From positions 64,652,010-64,716,009 of the forward strand of contig CM066983.1 of assembly GCA_033977485.1 (NCBI GenBank): 64,000 nt of DNA. Direction: 5' to 3'. Shown here piece by piece: positions 21,301-32,103 of the stretch. The stretch's first letter is position 1; the number at the start of each line of letters is the position of its first letter. The notes beneath the pieces were generated by a model that was not told the DNA's origin, did no database searches, and saw nothing but the letters and a program-made list of their open reading frames with translations. Source of the DNA: Hydrangea macrophylla (taxonomy: Eukaryota; Streptophyta; Magnoliopsida; Cornales; Hydrangeaceae). Made by a program: the position numbers and the translations under genes.

Positions 21301-23009
21301 AAAGCTGCTGGGTGACACAGTAGAAATGGTTAGACTGTATTATGTTCTGTGATCAAATCTTGAAAAATAAACTGAATTAATGTTAAATCCAATACCATCT
21401 TCTCTAAGAAACACACATATATCATCCTTCCTAAGCATAAGTTGAAGCATAGTTTTAGAATGGGTCGATTCACAAGTCGATCATACGATTCGATTCGAGT
21501 TTCATACATCCAGTACGATTCACGATTCGATTCACGTTCATAGTTTTGAGTTTTGGAATTCTCTGTTTTGAGTGAAACTTGTTCCCTGATATTGAATGAA
21601 TCTGGTGTAAAATTGTTATTTAGTTCATTTAAGAACTTCTAAGAAAAGTGAGTCTTACGATTCACGATTTCTAATTTTGGCAAACTGATTCACGTTTGGA
21701 TTCATGATTTGGCAACAATGGTTTGAAGCTGCTCACGTGAGTCAATTACTGCATCTGCAGGAGAAGACAGAAGCTGAAATTAAACAATTTCGGAGAAGCC
21801 TTAACTTCAAAGCAACACCCATGCCTGCTTTTTATCATGAATCCATAAAGCCAAGATCTGATAAAAACAAGGTACATAAGCAAGTTTCCTTCAAACAGTC
21901 TTTCTGTTCCCCTTACTCTTTATCTGAGTAAATTGAAAAATGTAAATGCATATTTATTTGATTTGGCACCTGATAGTTCCAGGGAAATTATTCTTATTCT
22001 CAAATATTTCTCCTTTCTTGTTAATAAACCATGTGTTCCTGTAACACGAGGACAATTTATGAGGTATCTTAAGCCACCATTTCCAGTGCCGGATATGAAC
22101 ACGTGGCCCTTCTAGAAGTGTCCGTATGTCCTAGCTTAGGATGTAGTATTAAATACTATTATACTAATGTGTGCTTATCAGGAAAAATATGCTGTATTAA
22201 TGCTTAAACGGATTTATATGCATTTACAAAACGTGTAATCTTCGCCGTTGGTCAGGCCCCTGCCTAAAAATGAACTTGCTCTTTATTCAGTCAACCTTTT
22301 ATTTCCCTATCTTTGACTCGGGAATACTGATAAGAAGTATAGCCAAACAATTCCAATGATAATATTTTAGCCAAAAAAAAAACCTCCAATGATAATCTAA
22401 GAAGCACCGACACGAATTCGGCGACACAGACACAACACGACACAAAACGGCGACATGGAAAATCCTAGAAAAAAGCGACACGATACTGCTGCGACACGGA
22501 AAATATTAATTATATATGTGCGTGTGTGTGTATGTAACCATGTGACATATAAATAACAAAATTCTTAAAATAACTAATGCAGGTCGGTGCTTCCTAGATC
22601 ATAATAACTTTCTTTTATATATGTATATTCATATATAATGCAGGTTGTATCAAGTAACACAAAAACGATTAAACCCAAAAGCAAGTCACCAAGTCCAGGG
22701 GTTGGAACTGCAGCAAGATCTTCGTGTAATACACAGGAAGGAAAAGCCCTTTCTTCCAGTTATCCTTTAAACACATCTGATCCACCTCAAATGGACAGTG
22801 AGGTAACCAGGAAGAAAGAGGAAGATAAGGTGAAGGATATGAATTTGCAGAAACATCGAACGTCGGACAGTAAAAAGGTAATAAAAGGTCGGAAAGTTGA
22901 GGAAAAACAGAAGGCGAGAGCTGGGAAACTTAGCAATGAAATTGTGAAGAAAGATATCAATGGCAATAGTTCAGGAATGAGTCATCTTGCTATCGGTGTT
23001 GCCTCCTGA
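15341..23009 (+). CDS. WVD2-like / TPX2-domain microtubule-associated protein (9 coding exons)
   Basis: Exons: 15341-15382, 18232-18897, 19556-19777, 20295-20338, 20430-20516, 20614-20710, 21066-21137, 21761-21871, 22644-23009; about 568 residues, all phases consistent. The start exon encodes MAGEVEELFTLNFQ. The N-terminal third has SVTEKKAYFEAHFKKKA, typical of the WVD2-like 7 group, then an acidic Ser-rich linker. The TPX2-type domain (about residues 375-440) holds RFRSDERAEKRKE, the KLEEK motif (390-394) and FKATPMPAFYHE (426-437), followed by a basic tail with KPKSKSPSPG. The family binds microtubules and affects cell elongation; Arabidopsis relatives include WVD2-like 7 and MDP40. Intron 1 (2849 bp) contains a LINE and other introns hold MITEs, yet the exons are clean, so the gene is probably functional. 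Intron 3 appears to use a GC donor. An extra exon between 21871 and 22644 cannot be excluded. Confidence 0.9.
15861..15935 (+). mobile_element. 75-bp LINE 3'-end fragment with 12-bp target duplication
   Basis: The direct repeat CAAAATGGTGAT occurs at 15849-15860 and 15936-15947 and encloses a 75-bp segment. The segment is close to the reverse complement of the 3' tail of the larger LINE at 15975-16066 and ends in the same TTGGTTTGG-type tail. It looks like an extremely 5'-truncated insertion of the same LINE family, in opposite orientation. Confidence 0.8.
15970..17985 (-). mobile_element. non-LTR retrotransposon (plant LINE), 5'-truncated, in TPX2 intron 1
   Basis: The element is antisense to the host gene. 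It spans a post-endonuclease linker, the reverse transcriptase and the C-terminal region, and ends in a TTTGG-rich tail near 15970-15990. The endonuclease part is missing or unrecognisable. It stays out of the mature host mRNA because it lies wholly within the intron. Opposed to the 75-bp fragment at 15861-15935, it gives the intron an inverted repeat able to fold into a hairpin. Confidence 0.85.
16017..17880 (-). pseudogene. LINE reverse transcriptase ORF, broken
   Basis: Fragments in order on the minus strand: a Lys-rich linker (17880-17540, with stops); NKMKPNKALGPDGIPIEVWK (about 17430-17370); RT fingers and palm with FIHGRSTMEAIYLLRRL and VFIDLEKAYDRVPR (17180-17010); HQGSALSPYLF (16880-16850); the catalytic FADD box at about 16773-16784; then the thumb region and CREWxK-type C-terminus, RLRWFGHVQRR at about 16240. 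Frame changes near 17297, 16700 and 16350 and several stops break the frame. FADD is the usual box of this LINE clade, so catalysis failed through frame damage rather than loss of that motif. Confidence 0.85.
19264..19440. repeat. dispersed repeat family, copy 1 (TPX2 intron 2)
   Basis: Carries the family signature AACTGGTTCTTTGTCAAACC plus AACATAAT and GGTTCTCA. Related copies lie at about 23753, 24115, 24760 and 32445. Confidence 0.55.
19778..20294 (+). other. intron 3 of the TPX2 gene, GC-AG type
   Basis: Exon 3 must end in phase 0 to join exon 4. No suitable GT is present before the frame meets TAA at 19805. CAGAG followed by GCAAGT at 19778 matches the GC-donor consensus exactly and gives the right phase. 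The acceptor is TTGGCACAG ending 20294. Confidence 0.72.
19850..20127. mobile_element. Tourist-like MITE in TPX2 intron 3
   Basis: Starts GGCTCTGTTTGGTTCATGC and ends CCAGACATAGCT, flanked by TTA on both sides (19847-19849 and 20128-20130). Inverted ends with a TTA target site indicate the PIF/Harbinger (Tourist) group. A (TTTTCA)n microsatellite lies near its right end (20060-20095). Confidence 0.68.
20743..20995. mobile_element. second Tourist-like MITE, TPX2 intron 6
   Basis: The ends GGTTTAGATTGGTTCATGG and GAACCAAACACAGCC are inverted and flanked by TTA (20740-20742 and 20996-20998). It is the same family as the MITE at 19850-20127 by its ends, but its interior is diverged. Confidence 0.68.
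21445..21715. repeat. GATTCACGATTCG-rich repeat in TPX2 intron 7
   Basis: The words GATTCACGATT, CGATTCG and GATTCACG recur on both halves in inverted arrangement, as in small hAT-like non-autonomous elements. Ends are not resolved. Confidence 0.4.
22396..22602. mobile_element. MITE-like element in TPX2 intron 8
   Basis: Left end AGAAGCACCGACACG and right end GTCGGTGCTTCCTAGA are inverted copies. The left half is filled with CGACAC words. No clear target duplication was found. Confidence 0.5.
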
Positions 23010-23230
23010 GCATGCCTATTTGCATTTTCTCTCCAACCAAACGCTTCTTTACGCTCGATCTAGCTCCACATGAATCCACCAGAAGCCGCTACTGTTTAAA
23101 TTTTAACTTGATCAGCAGGTTGAAAACAGCACATGGATGACTTCATTACTTATTATATTTTTATTTTCTGTATTCTGGTTTCTTGTGTATGTAACGTTTG
23201 ATGTAAATTAAAATCGATAGAAATAATTGT
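23010..23230 (+). other. likely 3' UTR of the TPX2 gene
   Basis: AT-rich sequence follows the TGA at 23007-23009. AATAAT at about 23222 could act as the near-upstream poly(A) element. Confidence 0.4.
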
Positions 23231-23752
23231 CCTCTGTGAAAATGGGTTCTTGCAATTGGTAGTATCTTTTGCGTCCCTATTGATAGATCGTCGTAGTAGA
23301 CTACAGTACACAGAATAATTCAGTGGTATATTATATACTCTTTGTCTGGCACTGTGAATCTGTGATGTTTATCTAATCATAGAATAATTATCTGTCTTTC
23401 AGGGTGGATAATTTGATGTTGGTCAAATTATTTGGTAAATAGTGGTGGTCAATTCTGGGTAAATAAATGTTCTTTCTAACTGAATTTGTGCCTTTTTTTT
23501 TTTTCAAGATCTAACAACCATTTTCGTGAATACCAATTGTTAAACAGCAATATATATATATATATGTGAGTGTGTGTGTGTGTGTGTAATGCTCCTGACA
23601 ATGGTAGGGTAGGTGATGGATCAACCACTGGCCTAACCATATAATTGAGAGATTAAGGAATGATGTTGATAGTATATCCATCCTTTGCTGGATTGATTGG
23701 ATAGTTTTAGGTGGTTAGAGAGACACTGTTTTGATTGAATGAGGACCACCAT

Positions 23753-25015
23753 AAGGAGCTGTTTGGAATGCAAACAATTGGTTTTGGGGTTGACAAGTGA
23801 ATTGATCCTGAAATTCAAGTTTTTGGTGAATGTCCATTTTTTGTACACAAGTCCATCTACAGTTCAATATCTTTCTTAAAACTAGCGCTTTATCAAAGGA
23901 ACACATTGGTTCTCATGAAAATCAAATTAAAAGTGAAAGGAATTGAACCAGGATTAAGACAATGAGTTGTATTCGGACTAGGTTAGAAATAAGAATCTGT
24001 CTGGATAACATGAGAGCTAGTCTGCAGTTCAATACAAAATCGGTTATAAAAGTTTGGTGTTAATGTAGCTACTTTTTGGCCACATAAGACTCCATGCCTG
24101 ACTTAAATGTTGTTCGGGAAAGTAAACAATTAGTTTTTTAGTTCACAAGTGAACTGCTTCTAAAAAGTCAAGTGTTTGGTGAGTGCCAATTTCTTGTATA
24201 GGAGTTCTTTCCCGGACTAATTACTTCTAAAATTGGTTCTTTGCAAACCAACATAATCATATTCTTACAAGAACCAGATAGAAAGTAAGACCATATAAAA
24301 TGATCAAGAAGTGGTTCTTTTAAAAACTACTTATACCTGGTTTTCATAAAACCCAGGCAAACTGTAGACATTTGCAGACAAGCCCTAAAAAGTTTGGGGT
24401 TTTATACCACTCCAACCAGGCAGTAAAATGTATCCTCATCAGAAGATGATAGATCATTGCTTGCTGTAATCACTCGTAGGTCAAACAGATTGGGAATGAG
24501 CTTTCACACTTAAAGATTATTGTACTGACCATCTGTCAAACTATGTAAGTTCTTTTTTTTATTATATGGGAGAGGGGATGAGGTTCGAACCCCAAACCTG
24601 TGCATTGGAACGGATTTATATATGCCTAACTATGTAAGTTCCAATGTTCATTTCTCCACTGAAATCAATTCGCATCTGTGGTTTTGTATGAGAAATGCTT
24701 CTCACATGTCCATGTAACAGTTAGCAAAGATCAAATTGTAGGTTTGTTTGCATCACTTGTTGGGGATCTGTTTGGGGATAATAATGAAAATAGGATCAAT
24801 TTCAGACCAAAACTCACTTTTATTGGTTATTATAGAAGCATTGTTATGTTGTTTTTGTAAAGAACTAGTTCTAAATAGTTTTATGTTTGTGCAACTTTAT
24901 TTCTGGTTACATAGTAGTCCGTATCTGACTTACAAGTAACTCAATAACTGGCTCTTTATCAAACCAACACAATACTAGTTTTCATACAAGTCAAATAAAA
25001 GTGAGACTTGATGGT
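23753..25015. repeat. dispersed repeat family, copies 2-4
   Basis: Three diverged units (starting about 23753, 24115 and 24760) share CTGTTTGGG-like starts, CACAAGTGAA, GTGTTTGGTGA, and the tail words GGTTCTTTATCAAACCAACA and CAAATAAAAGTGAGA in varying preservation. No ORF. Confidence 0.55.
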
Positions 25016-25036
25016 TTTTTGTCAATTAAGTGAGAC

Positions 25037-25345
25037 TTGGCGTGTTTGATAACCCAAACAAGTGATAGAAATGAAAATTTTCAGCACTTATTCTTTTTCA
25101 GTGGGTTTGATAATGTACCATTTATTTGAAAAGCACCAAAAAATCCACTGAAAATTTTAAGTGAAAAGAATCTGCTGAAAATAATTACTGAATACAGTGT
25201 ATTTATATTCTGAAAAAAGAATGCAGTGTATTTTAGTCCTTGACAATTATTTTAGTATTGCAAATTTAATCACTAAAAATTTTCCGTACTTAAAAATTTT
25301 ACACTTAAGTATTTAATTTTTAATTTTATCAAGGAGACCCTTGGT
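25037..25345. mobile_element. degraded Tourist-like MITE, same family as 36056-36336
   Basis: GTGTTTGATAAC starts it, and a diverged inverted end TTTTATCAAGGAGAC closes it. The interior shares AGCACTTATTCTTTTTCAGTG and TGAAAATAATTACTGAAT-like phrases with the element at 36056. Confidence 0.55.
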
Positions 25346-25734
25346 CCAAACCTAATTCTATTCAAGCATTCCCATTATATTGGGTTTTTTTTTTAACTCA
25401 ATTGGACACCGTTTGCACTTCCTTGCTGGCTTTAAAGATTATAGCCTCTCTAGATTGTGGTCCGACTACATAGCAAATGTCTAGACTACTATTGTGTTTT
25501 TAAATGACTGTATTAAGGAATATAATTTTTTCCTTACAAAAAATATGACCAAAAGAATTTAAAAAATTGGTATTTCTTTTGTTTGGCATATGTGATTTCA
25601 ATAATTGCTCTGTCGCATGTTGCTGCTTTTTAAAGCAAAGGACGGCATCAATACTCAACTACCTTATTAATTATCAATTTCATTCTAGTCATGATAGGAA
25701 TATGACCATACATACCCTCCACAAGTGAAATTAA

Positions 25735-26510
25735 TGTTAGATTTGGGATTTGAAAGAGAGCTTATGTAAGTTTAAGGGGATCGTTAGGATTGTTATGGAC
25801 CGGCTCAATACTCAAAAAAATGCTTGAAACATTGAATTTCAATATTCTAGTAGAGGGGATTTTGACCGGTGGATCGGGTCAATGACTATAAGAAGTTAGA
25901 AAATACTTCAGATCAGTAAGCACAATACAGTTCGTAGTGTGCTGCTCACATGTAAACAATAAAGCTAATCAGTTTTTTAAAAACTGCTTTTGCAAAAGTA
26001 GTTTACTGTGCATAATTGTTTAGTGCTTATTGCACTGCAGTATTTTCCTAAGAAGTTTTAAACAAATTCTAGCAAAGGGGCATTCGACTGATTGACCGGC
26101 TTTGTTTGATTGGCTGACCGGACCCAGTTTGTGAAGAGTTGTAACTTTTCATGCAGAAATTAGAATTTGTTTGAACTTCATCTGTTCTGATGGTTGATAA
26201 ATGTGTATATACTGACACTGTTATATATGTAGTGTATAGGTGTTGGGACATAACCTTTTGTGTAGAGAGACATCTCTTACCCAATAGACACCTCTATATA
26301 TACAATATAGTTAGTTAGTTTTGATATACTTTTCACAGATTTTATCTCTTCTTCATCTGTTTTAGAGTCATTGAGAGCAACTTATATACATACAATTTTG
26401 CAGAACAATTGAAGTTGAGTTGCACTTCAATTGTTAGATCGCAGTATCCTCAAGAACAATGTATCATAGTCAACAAAACAACGGTGTGTAGGACGTAAAC
26501 TTGTTTTTAT
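25735..26510 (+). repeat. 5' LTR of the copia element, 3' end deleted
   Basis: Aligns with the 3' LTR at 31412 but stops near GTAAACTTGTTTTT (about 26505). The equivalent of 32017-32098 is missing and copia gag follows directly. A MITE occupies 25898-26049. Confidence 0.85.
25898..26049. mobile_element. 152-bp fold-back hAT-like MITE inside the 5' LTR
   Basis: Flanked by an 8-bp duplication AAGAAGTT (25890-25897 and 26050-26057) of LTR sequence that is single-copy in the 3' LTR. Left end AGAAAATACTTCAG and right end CTGCAGTATTTTCCT are inverted, and the complementarity extends inward (AGTAAGCAC with GTGCTTATTG). Confidence 0.88.
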
Positions 26511-26538
26511 GATTTTCTATGTCATAATTACATCCTAA

Positions 26539-29500
26539 ATGGGCTGGAAGATGTTCTCTACAACATCTATTCGACTATCATTTACCGCTAAAGAATTATC
26601 GGAACCCTTGGAGAAAAAATACAAGACCGAAGATGCCGGTACAAAGAAGTTTGTTATGGGCATATTTTTGTATTTTAAAATGGTGGACTCAATTCCAATG
26701 GTTAAGCAATTGGAAGAGATTCAAGTGATCATCAATCAAATCATCTTGGAGGGGATGGCTATTAGTGAACCGCTTCAAGTGGCATCTATAATTGAAAAGT
26801 TGCCGCCTTTATGGAAAGAATTCAAAAGTTATATCAATCACAAGTGTAAGGAACTTTCAATGGAGGATTTGGTGGTCCGTTTGAGAATTGAAGAAGATAA
26901 TCGTAAGGGAGACAAGAAGGGGCAGCAAGGTACTTCGAAACTAAAAGCTAATGTCGTTGAAGGTGAGTCCTCAAAACCCACTTTTAAGTCTAAGAATAAG
27001 GGATGAAAAAGAAAATCTACATACAATGGGTCAAAGGATCGAGTTCCCAAGAAGATAAAAGGGAATTGTTGGATATGTGAAATACCCGGACATCGTGCTA
27101 GCGATTATGGTCATAAGAAAGGAACAAATGGGAGCAAGAAGCCTAACCAAGCCAACATGATGGAGACCGACGATCTTGCGGCGGTGGTCATGAAAACTTG
27201 CATGGTGACCGACTCTATGGGTTGGTGGATAGACATTGGGCCACTAAACACATTTGTGGAGTTAGAAACATGTTTTCAACCTACACAAAGACGAATAGTG
27301 GTGACAAACTTTTTATGGGCAATATCGTATCTTCAACCGTTGAAGGCAAGGGGAATGTGATTAATTTCGCTTCCGGAAGAGAGATGACACTCCTAGATGT
27401 GCTACATGTTCCGAAAATTTGCAAGAATTTGGTGTCCGGACCTATGCTAAGCAATTCTTGCTAGTCTTCGAGTCCGATAAATTTGTTTTGACTAAGGGTG
27501 GAATGTATGTAGGAAAGGGTTACCTTAATGAAGGGCTCTTCAAGATCAATTATACTCCTAAAATTATTATTAATGAGAATGCTATAACTTCTTCTTATAT
27601 TGTTGAATTGAGTTCATTGTGGCATTCTAGATTAGGACATGTGAATTTCAAATACATGCATAAAATGCTGAATCTTGGGTTGTTGCCTAAATTTGAAATT
27701 GACAAGTCACATAAATGTGAAACTTGTGTAGAATCTAAATTTGCTAGAAAGCCATTTAAATCCATAGATAGAACAAGTGAATTACTAGATTTAATTCATA
27801 CTAACTTATGTGGTTTAAAAACTAACTCCAACAAGAGGTAGAAGGAAATATTTTGTTACATTTATAGATGATAGTAGTAGATATTGTTATGTTTACTTAC
27901 TTAGTTCTAAGGATGAAACAATGGACATGTTTAAGACATACAGAGCTAAAATTGAAAATCAATTATCTAGAACAATAAAAAGATTTAGATCGGATAGAGG
28001 AGGTGAGTATGATTCAACTCCACTAGCCGAGTATTGTGCTAATAATGGAATTATTCATGAAACTTCTGCGTCGTATACACCACAACAAAATGGTGTAGCC
28101 GAAAGGAAAAATAAAACTCTCAAGGGAATGGCAAATACTATGCTAAATAGATCGGGTATGCCACACAACTTGTGGGGGAATGTCATTCTTACGGCGAATG
28201 TCATTCTTAATAGAACTCTACATAAGAAGACTAACAAGTCTCCTTATAAAGCTTGGAAAGGTAGAGCACCCTCGTATACAAAGCTCAAAGTGTAGAGGTG
28301 TCTAGCTAAGGTACAAGTTTTGCTTCCTAAATGAATGATACTAGGACCTAAGACTGTAGATTGTGTATTTATCCTGCTATGCTAATAATAGTGCTACATA
28401 TCGATTGCTTGTGGTTACGTCCAAGAATGTAGAATTCGTGTAAACACATTCATGGAATCGGTAGATGTTGAGTTTTTCGAAAACATCTTTCCTTTTAGGG
28501 AAGGAAGACAAATTTCAGCACCTAAAATGAGAATTGAAAAGATTTCTTCAAGTTCTAAGAACGATGAAGAAATCGAAGTTGCTCCTTAAAAGTGCAAAAG
28601 AGCTAGGAAAGCTACTTCTTTTAAACCAGATTTTATGACACTAGTTACCATAGGTGAATCTCAAGCCTTTAACGAGGCTATGAGTACACTCGAAGCGCCT
28701 TATTAGCAGGATGCGATAAATAGTGAGGTGGACTCCATTATACAAAACCATAAATAGGAGTTAGTTGACTTACCTCCGAGTAGTAAACCAATTGGTTGCA
28801 AATGGATTTTGAAGAAGAAACTCAAAGCCGATGGTACCGTAGATAACTACAAAGCTAGGACAGTCGCAAAAGGCTATAAACAAAAAGAGGGAATAGATAT
28901 CTTTGATACTTATTCCCCGATTACTAGGATTACTTCCATTAGGATGGTAATCGCTATAGTTGCTGTCTATAATCTAGAATTATATCAATGGATGTGAAAA
29001 CTGTGTTCCTTAATGGAGATCTGGATGAGGAGATACATATGGAACAACCGGAAGGTTTGTTATAAAAGGGACAAGAACATAAAGTGTGTCGACTTGTTAA
29101 GACTCTTTATGGTCTGAAACAAGCTCCAAAATAATGGCACGAGAAATTTGACTACACCATGATAGCAAATGGTTTTAAAATCAATGAATACGACAAGTGT
29201 GTGTATGTCAAGGAATTTAAAGATTTGTGGGTTATTGTTTGTTTGTATGTTCACAACTTATATATTATAGGAACGAATAATAAAGTAATCAATGAAACCA
29301 AGAAAATGTTAAGCTCAAGCTTTGACATGAAGGACATGGGTAAAACCAATGTTTTTCTTGGTATACAAGTGAGACAAACTTCTGAAGGATATCTTCTCAC
29401 ACAATCACATTATGTTGAGAAAATAATAAAGAAGTTTAGGCAATTGGATAGCAAATCGGCAATAACTCTATTTGATGCTAATTGTAAGTTGAGGAAGAAT

Positions 29501-30830
29501 ACGGGTGAAAGCATATCTCAACTTAATTATTCGCAAGTAATCGGGAGTTTGATGTACATTATGAATTGTACACGTTCAGATATTTCATATTCGGTGGGAA
29601 GGCTTGCTAGATATACTAGCAATCCAGGAACAGATCATTGGGACACTCTTATAAGAGTATTAAGACATCTAAAGCATACCATGAGTTATGGATTGCACTC
29701 AATGTTTTGAAAACCGGACCGTTCTTTAAACCGGAAAAAATGATCGGGTCACAGGTTAGTGGTTCAACTGTCGGGTGAACCGGGATTAAACCGTGATGTC
29801 ATAATTATATAATAAACTAATAATTATATTTATTTATAAATCTTATTTATTTTTATATAAAATAAAAAGTAAATAAAAATTTTAATCATATACTTACTGT
29901 ATTAACTATGTACAGTGGACTGGAATTGCTTTACATGTACTCCACATTATTTTTATATACTCTGTACATATGTAGGACAATAGGAGTATATATAGAGAGA
30001 GACACAGAGTGGTCATTCTAGAAGGTATCATCATAAAGCAAAAATATTTAAAATAAAGAAATCAATACATTGGGAATCCGAAATGGCTGACTGAAAGTTG
30101 ATATTGGGAAGGCACCCAATTGACAAAACGCAGGGGCTGGGTCCCACGGCTAGCTTTTTCTTTTACTCTTATTGTTTTTACGGCACCGAGCTGAGTCTTA
30201 GAACCGGGACCGGTTATCCGGTTTAACCAGTTCAACCACCAGTTTTAGTCGATTTTTTGTCTAATAACGGTTAGAACCGAACCGAAAAAGGACCGGTTAG
30301 CGGGTGACCCAATTGAACCGGCCGGTACAGTCTGGGTTTCACAACCATGATTGCACTACATACAATACTCACCTGTTGTAGAGGGATATTCCGATGTGAA
30401 TTGGATTTCGGATAGTCAAGAGACTAAGTCCACAAGTGGATATATATTCACTTTAGGTGGAGTTACAATTTCTTGGAAATCAACTACGCAAACGTGTATA
30501 GCACATTCGACAATGGAATCGGAGTTCATAGCCTTAGATAAGGCGGGTGATAAGCAAAATGGATTCGGAACTTCCTAGAAGATATTCCATTATGGTCGAA
30601 ACCGGTGACGTCCATAGTTGTGCATTGTGACTGCAATGCACCACCTTCTGTAGCTAAAAATGTCGTCTATAATGGCAAGTCAAGGCATGTAAGACGAAGA
30701 CACAACATAATCAAGTAGTTGCTCTTTAGTGGTATAATCACTACTGACTATGTCAAGTCAAAGGAAAACATTGCGGATCCTTTTACGAAAGGATTGCCTA
30801 GAGACAAAGTTCAATATACCACGTAAGGAA
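26539..30830 (+). pseudogene. Ty1/copia gag-pol, multiply disabled
   Basis: Domains in order: gag without its N-terminus (26580-27000, LEKKYKTEDAG and RLRIEEDNRKG); a knuckle CWICEIPGHRASDY whose last Cys is replaced by Tyr (27066-27110); protease remnant WWIDIGPLNTF in which the DTG triad has become DIG (about 27220); GAG-pre-integrase LWHSRLGHVNF with CETCVESK (27615-27740); integrase core with FRSDRGGEYD and NGVAERKNKTLKGM (27980-28130); RT from GCKWILKKKL (28796) to YVHNLYIIG (about 29250), where the usual DD is HN; RNase H split by the hAT insertion ([17 protein letters not shown]; 30370-30535). Frameshifts and stops occur throughout (27004, 27840, 28296, 28995, 29130). Lineage within copia is not resolved. 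Confidence 0.9.
29700..30349. mobile_element. 650-bp non-autonomous hAT-like element inside copia RNase H
   Basis: Flanked by a perfect 8-bp duplication ATTGCACT (29692-29699 and 30350-30357). Removing the insert and one copy restores the copia reading frame across the junction. The ends CAATGTTTTGAAAACCGG and GGGTTTCACAACCATG are imperfect inverted repeats, and subterminal AACCGG/CCGGTT words are frequent. No transposase is encoded. Confidence 0.9.
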
Positions 30831-31401
30831 TGGGCCTAAAGCCGATATTTTGAACAACCTGACGGAAGCCTAACCTAGCTGACTAGAGATCTCAAGATCT
30901 AAGTTCAATAGGCAAACTAGTTGGGAAAGTTCATGTTGTAAACGCACATTCATTGTGGCATCATTCATGTATATTGTTCAAGTGTGTAATAATATTTGTT
31001 GAGGTTATTTACTTACATATAATGATATTGATGAGTAATGATAGTACTCTTAATTGGTATCACCTATATGAGAATGGAAGTGGGGTCGCTTCTATGAGTT
31101 TAAAGGTTTGGTTCTCTAAGAGTTCTCATGAATAAGGATCATGTTCAGGACAAAAATGAACACAACCGAATGAATTAATATGTACAAGGATATGTGGTGT
31201 GTATTATCTAGTGTTGGTTTATACTAAAAGGATGAACAGTTCAATACTTAATGTACAATGCGTCACTGAGTAACTCCAGTAGATATTCACTAAGGGAAAG
31301 TTCAAGTCCAAAAGATACTCTCGTAATGCATCGCAAGTCCGTGAATTGCTCTCGTAGTTTTATTTTTTTTCATTTTTGTTTAGATAGCTATAATCATTCA
31401 T

Positions 31402-31411
31402 ATATGGGGAT
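31402..31411 (+). promoter_or_regulatory. polypurine tract of the copia element
   Basis: TATGGGGAT directly precedes the 3' LTR start at 31412. Confidence 0.65.
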
Positions 31412-32098
31412 TGTTAGATTCGGGGTGTGAATGAGAGCGTGTGTAAGCTCAAGGGGATCGTTAGGATCGCTATGGACCGACTCAATACTTAGGGAAGAGC
31501 TTGGAGCATTAAGTTTCAAGATTCTAGCAGAGAGGTTTTCGACCGGGTTAACGGCTATAAGAAGTTTTAAACAAATTCTGGCAGAGGGCATTCGATCGGT
31601 CGATCGGTCGACCGGCCCTGTTCGACCGATCTACCAGGCCCGTTTGACTGGTCCCATTCGACCGGACCCAGTTTGTTAAGAGTTGCAACTTTTCATGTAA
31701 AAATTCGAATTTGCTTAAACTTTATCTATTTTAATGGCCGATAAACGTGTATATACTGTTATATATGTAGTGTATAGGTGTTGGGACACAACCATTTATG
31801 TAGAGAGATATCTCGACCCAATAGACACCTCTATATATAGAATATAGTTAGTTAGTTTTGACATACTTTTCACAAATTATTGAGAGCAACTTATATACAT
31901 ACAATTCTGCGGAACAATTGAAGCTGAGTTGTATTTCAATTGTTAGATCATAGTATCCTCAAGACAAGGCGTTGTAGTCCACAAAACAATGATGTGTGGG
32001 ACGTAAATTTATTTTTTCGAACAACGTATTCATGCGTACTTCGATCTTAAGTTTATTCACTATTTATTTGAAGTTTCACATCCAAAAAGAATCCAACA
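31412..32098 (+). repeat. 3' LTR of the copia element (687 bp)
   Basis: TGTTAGATTCGGGG to ATCCAACA. Contains a cluster of TTCGACCG/CGATCGG words at 31588-31672 that is shorter in the 5' LTR, and a TATATATAG-containing stretch near 31835. Confidence 0.9.
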
Positions 32099-32103
32099 AT
32101 TAA

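Larger units (their letters stand above)
23231..25734. other. intergenic spacer with dispersed repeats
   Basis: No protein-coding gene is recognised. It contains a (TA)n/(TG)n microsatellite at about 23550-23587, three copies of the dispersed repeat family (about 23753-23945, 24115-24310, 24760-25015) and a Tourist-like relic at about 25037-25345. Open frames here are short and unconserved in appearance. Confidence 0.6.
25735..32098 (+). mobile_element. complete but dead Ty1/copia retrotransposon
   Basis: Both LTR outer edges are visible. The 5' LTR begins TGTTAGATTTGGG at 25735 and the 3' LTR ends ATCCAACA at 32098. The 5-bp target duplication ATTAA (25730-25734 and 32099-32103) is perfect. 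Two later insertions interrupt it: a 152-bp MITE in the 5' LTR and a 650-bp hAT-like element in RNase H. The gag N-terminus, primer-binding site and the last 80 or so bases of the 5' LTR are deleted around 26505-26540, so it can no longer be copied on its own. Confidence 0.92.
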
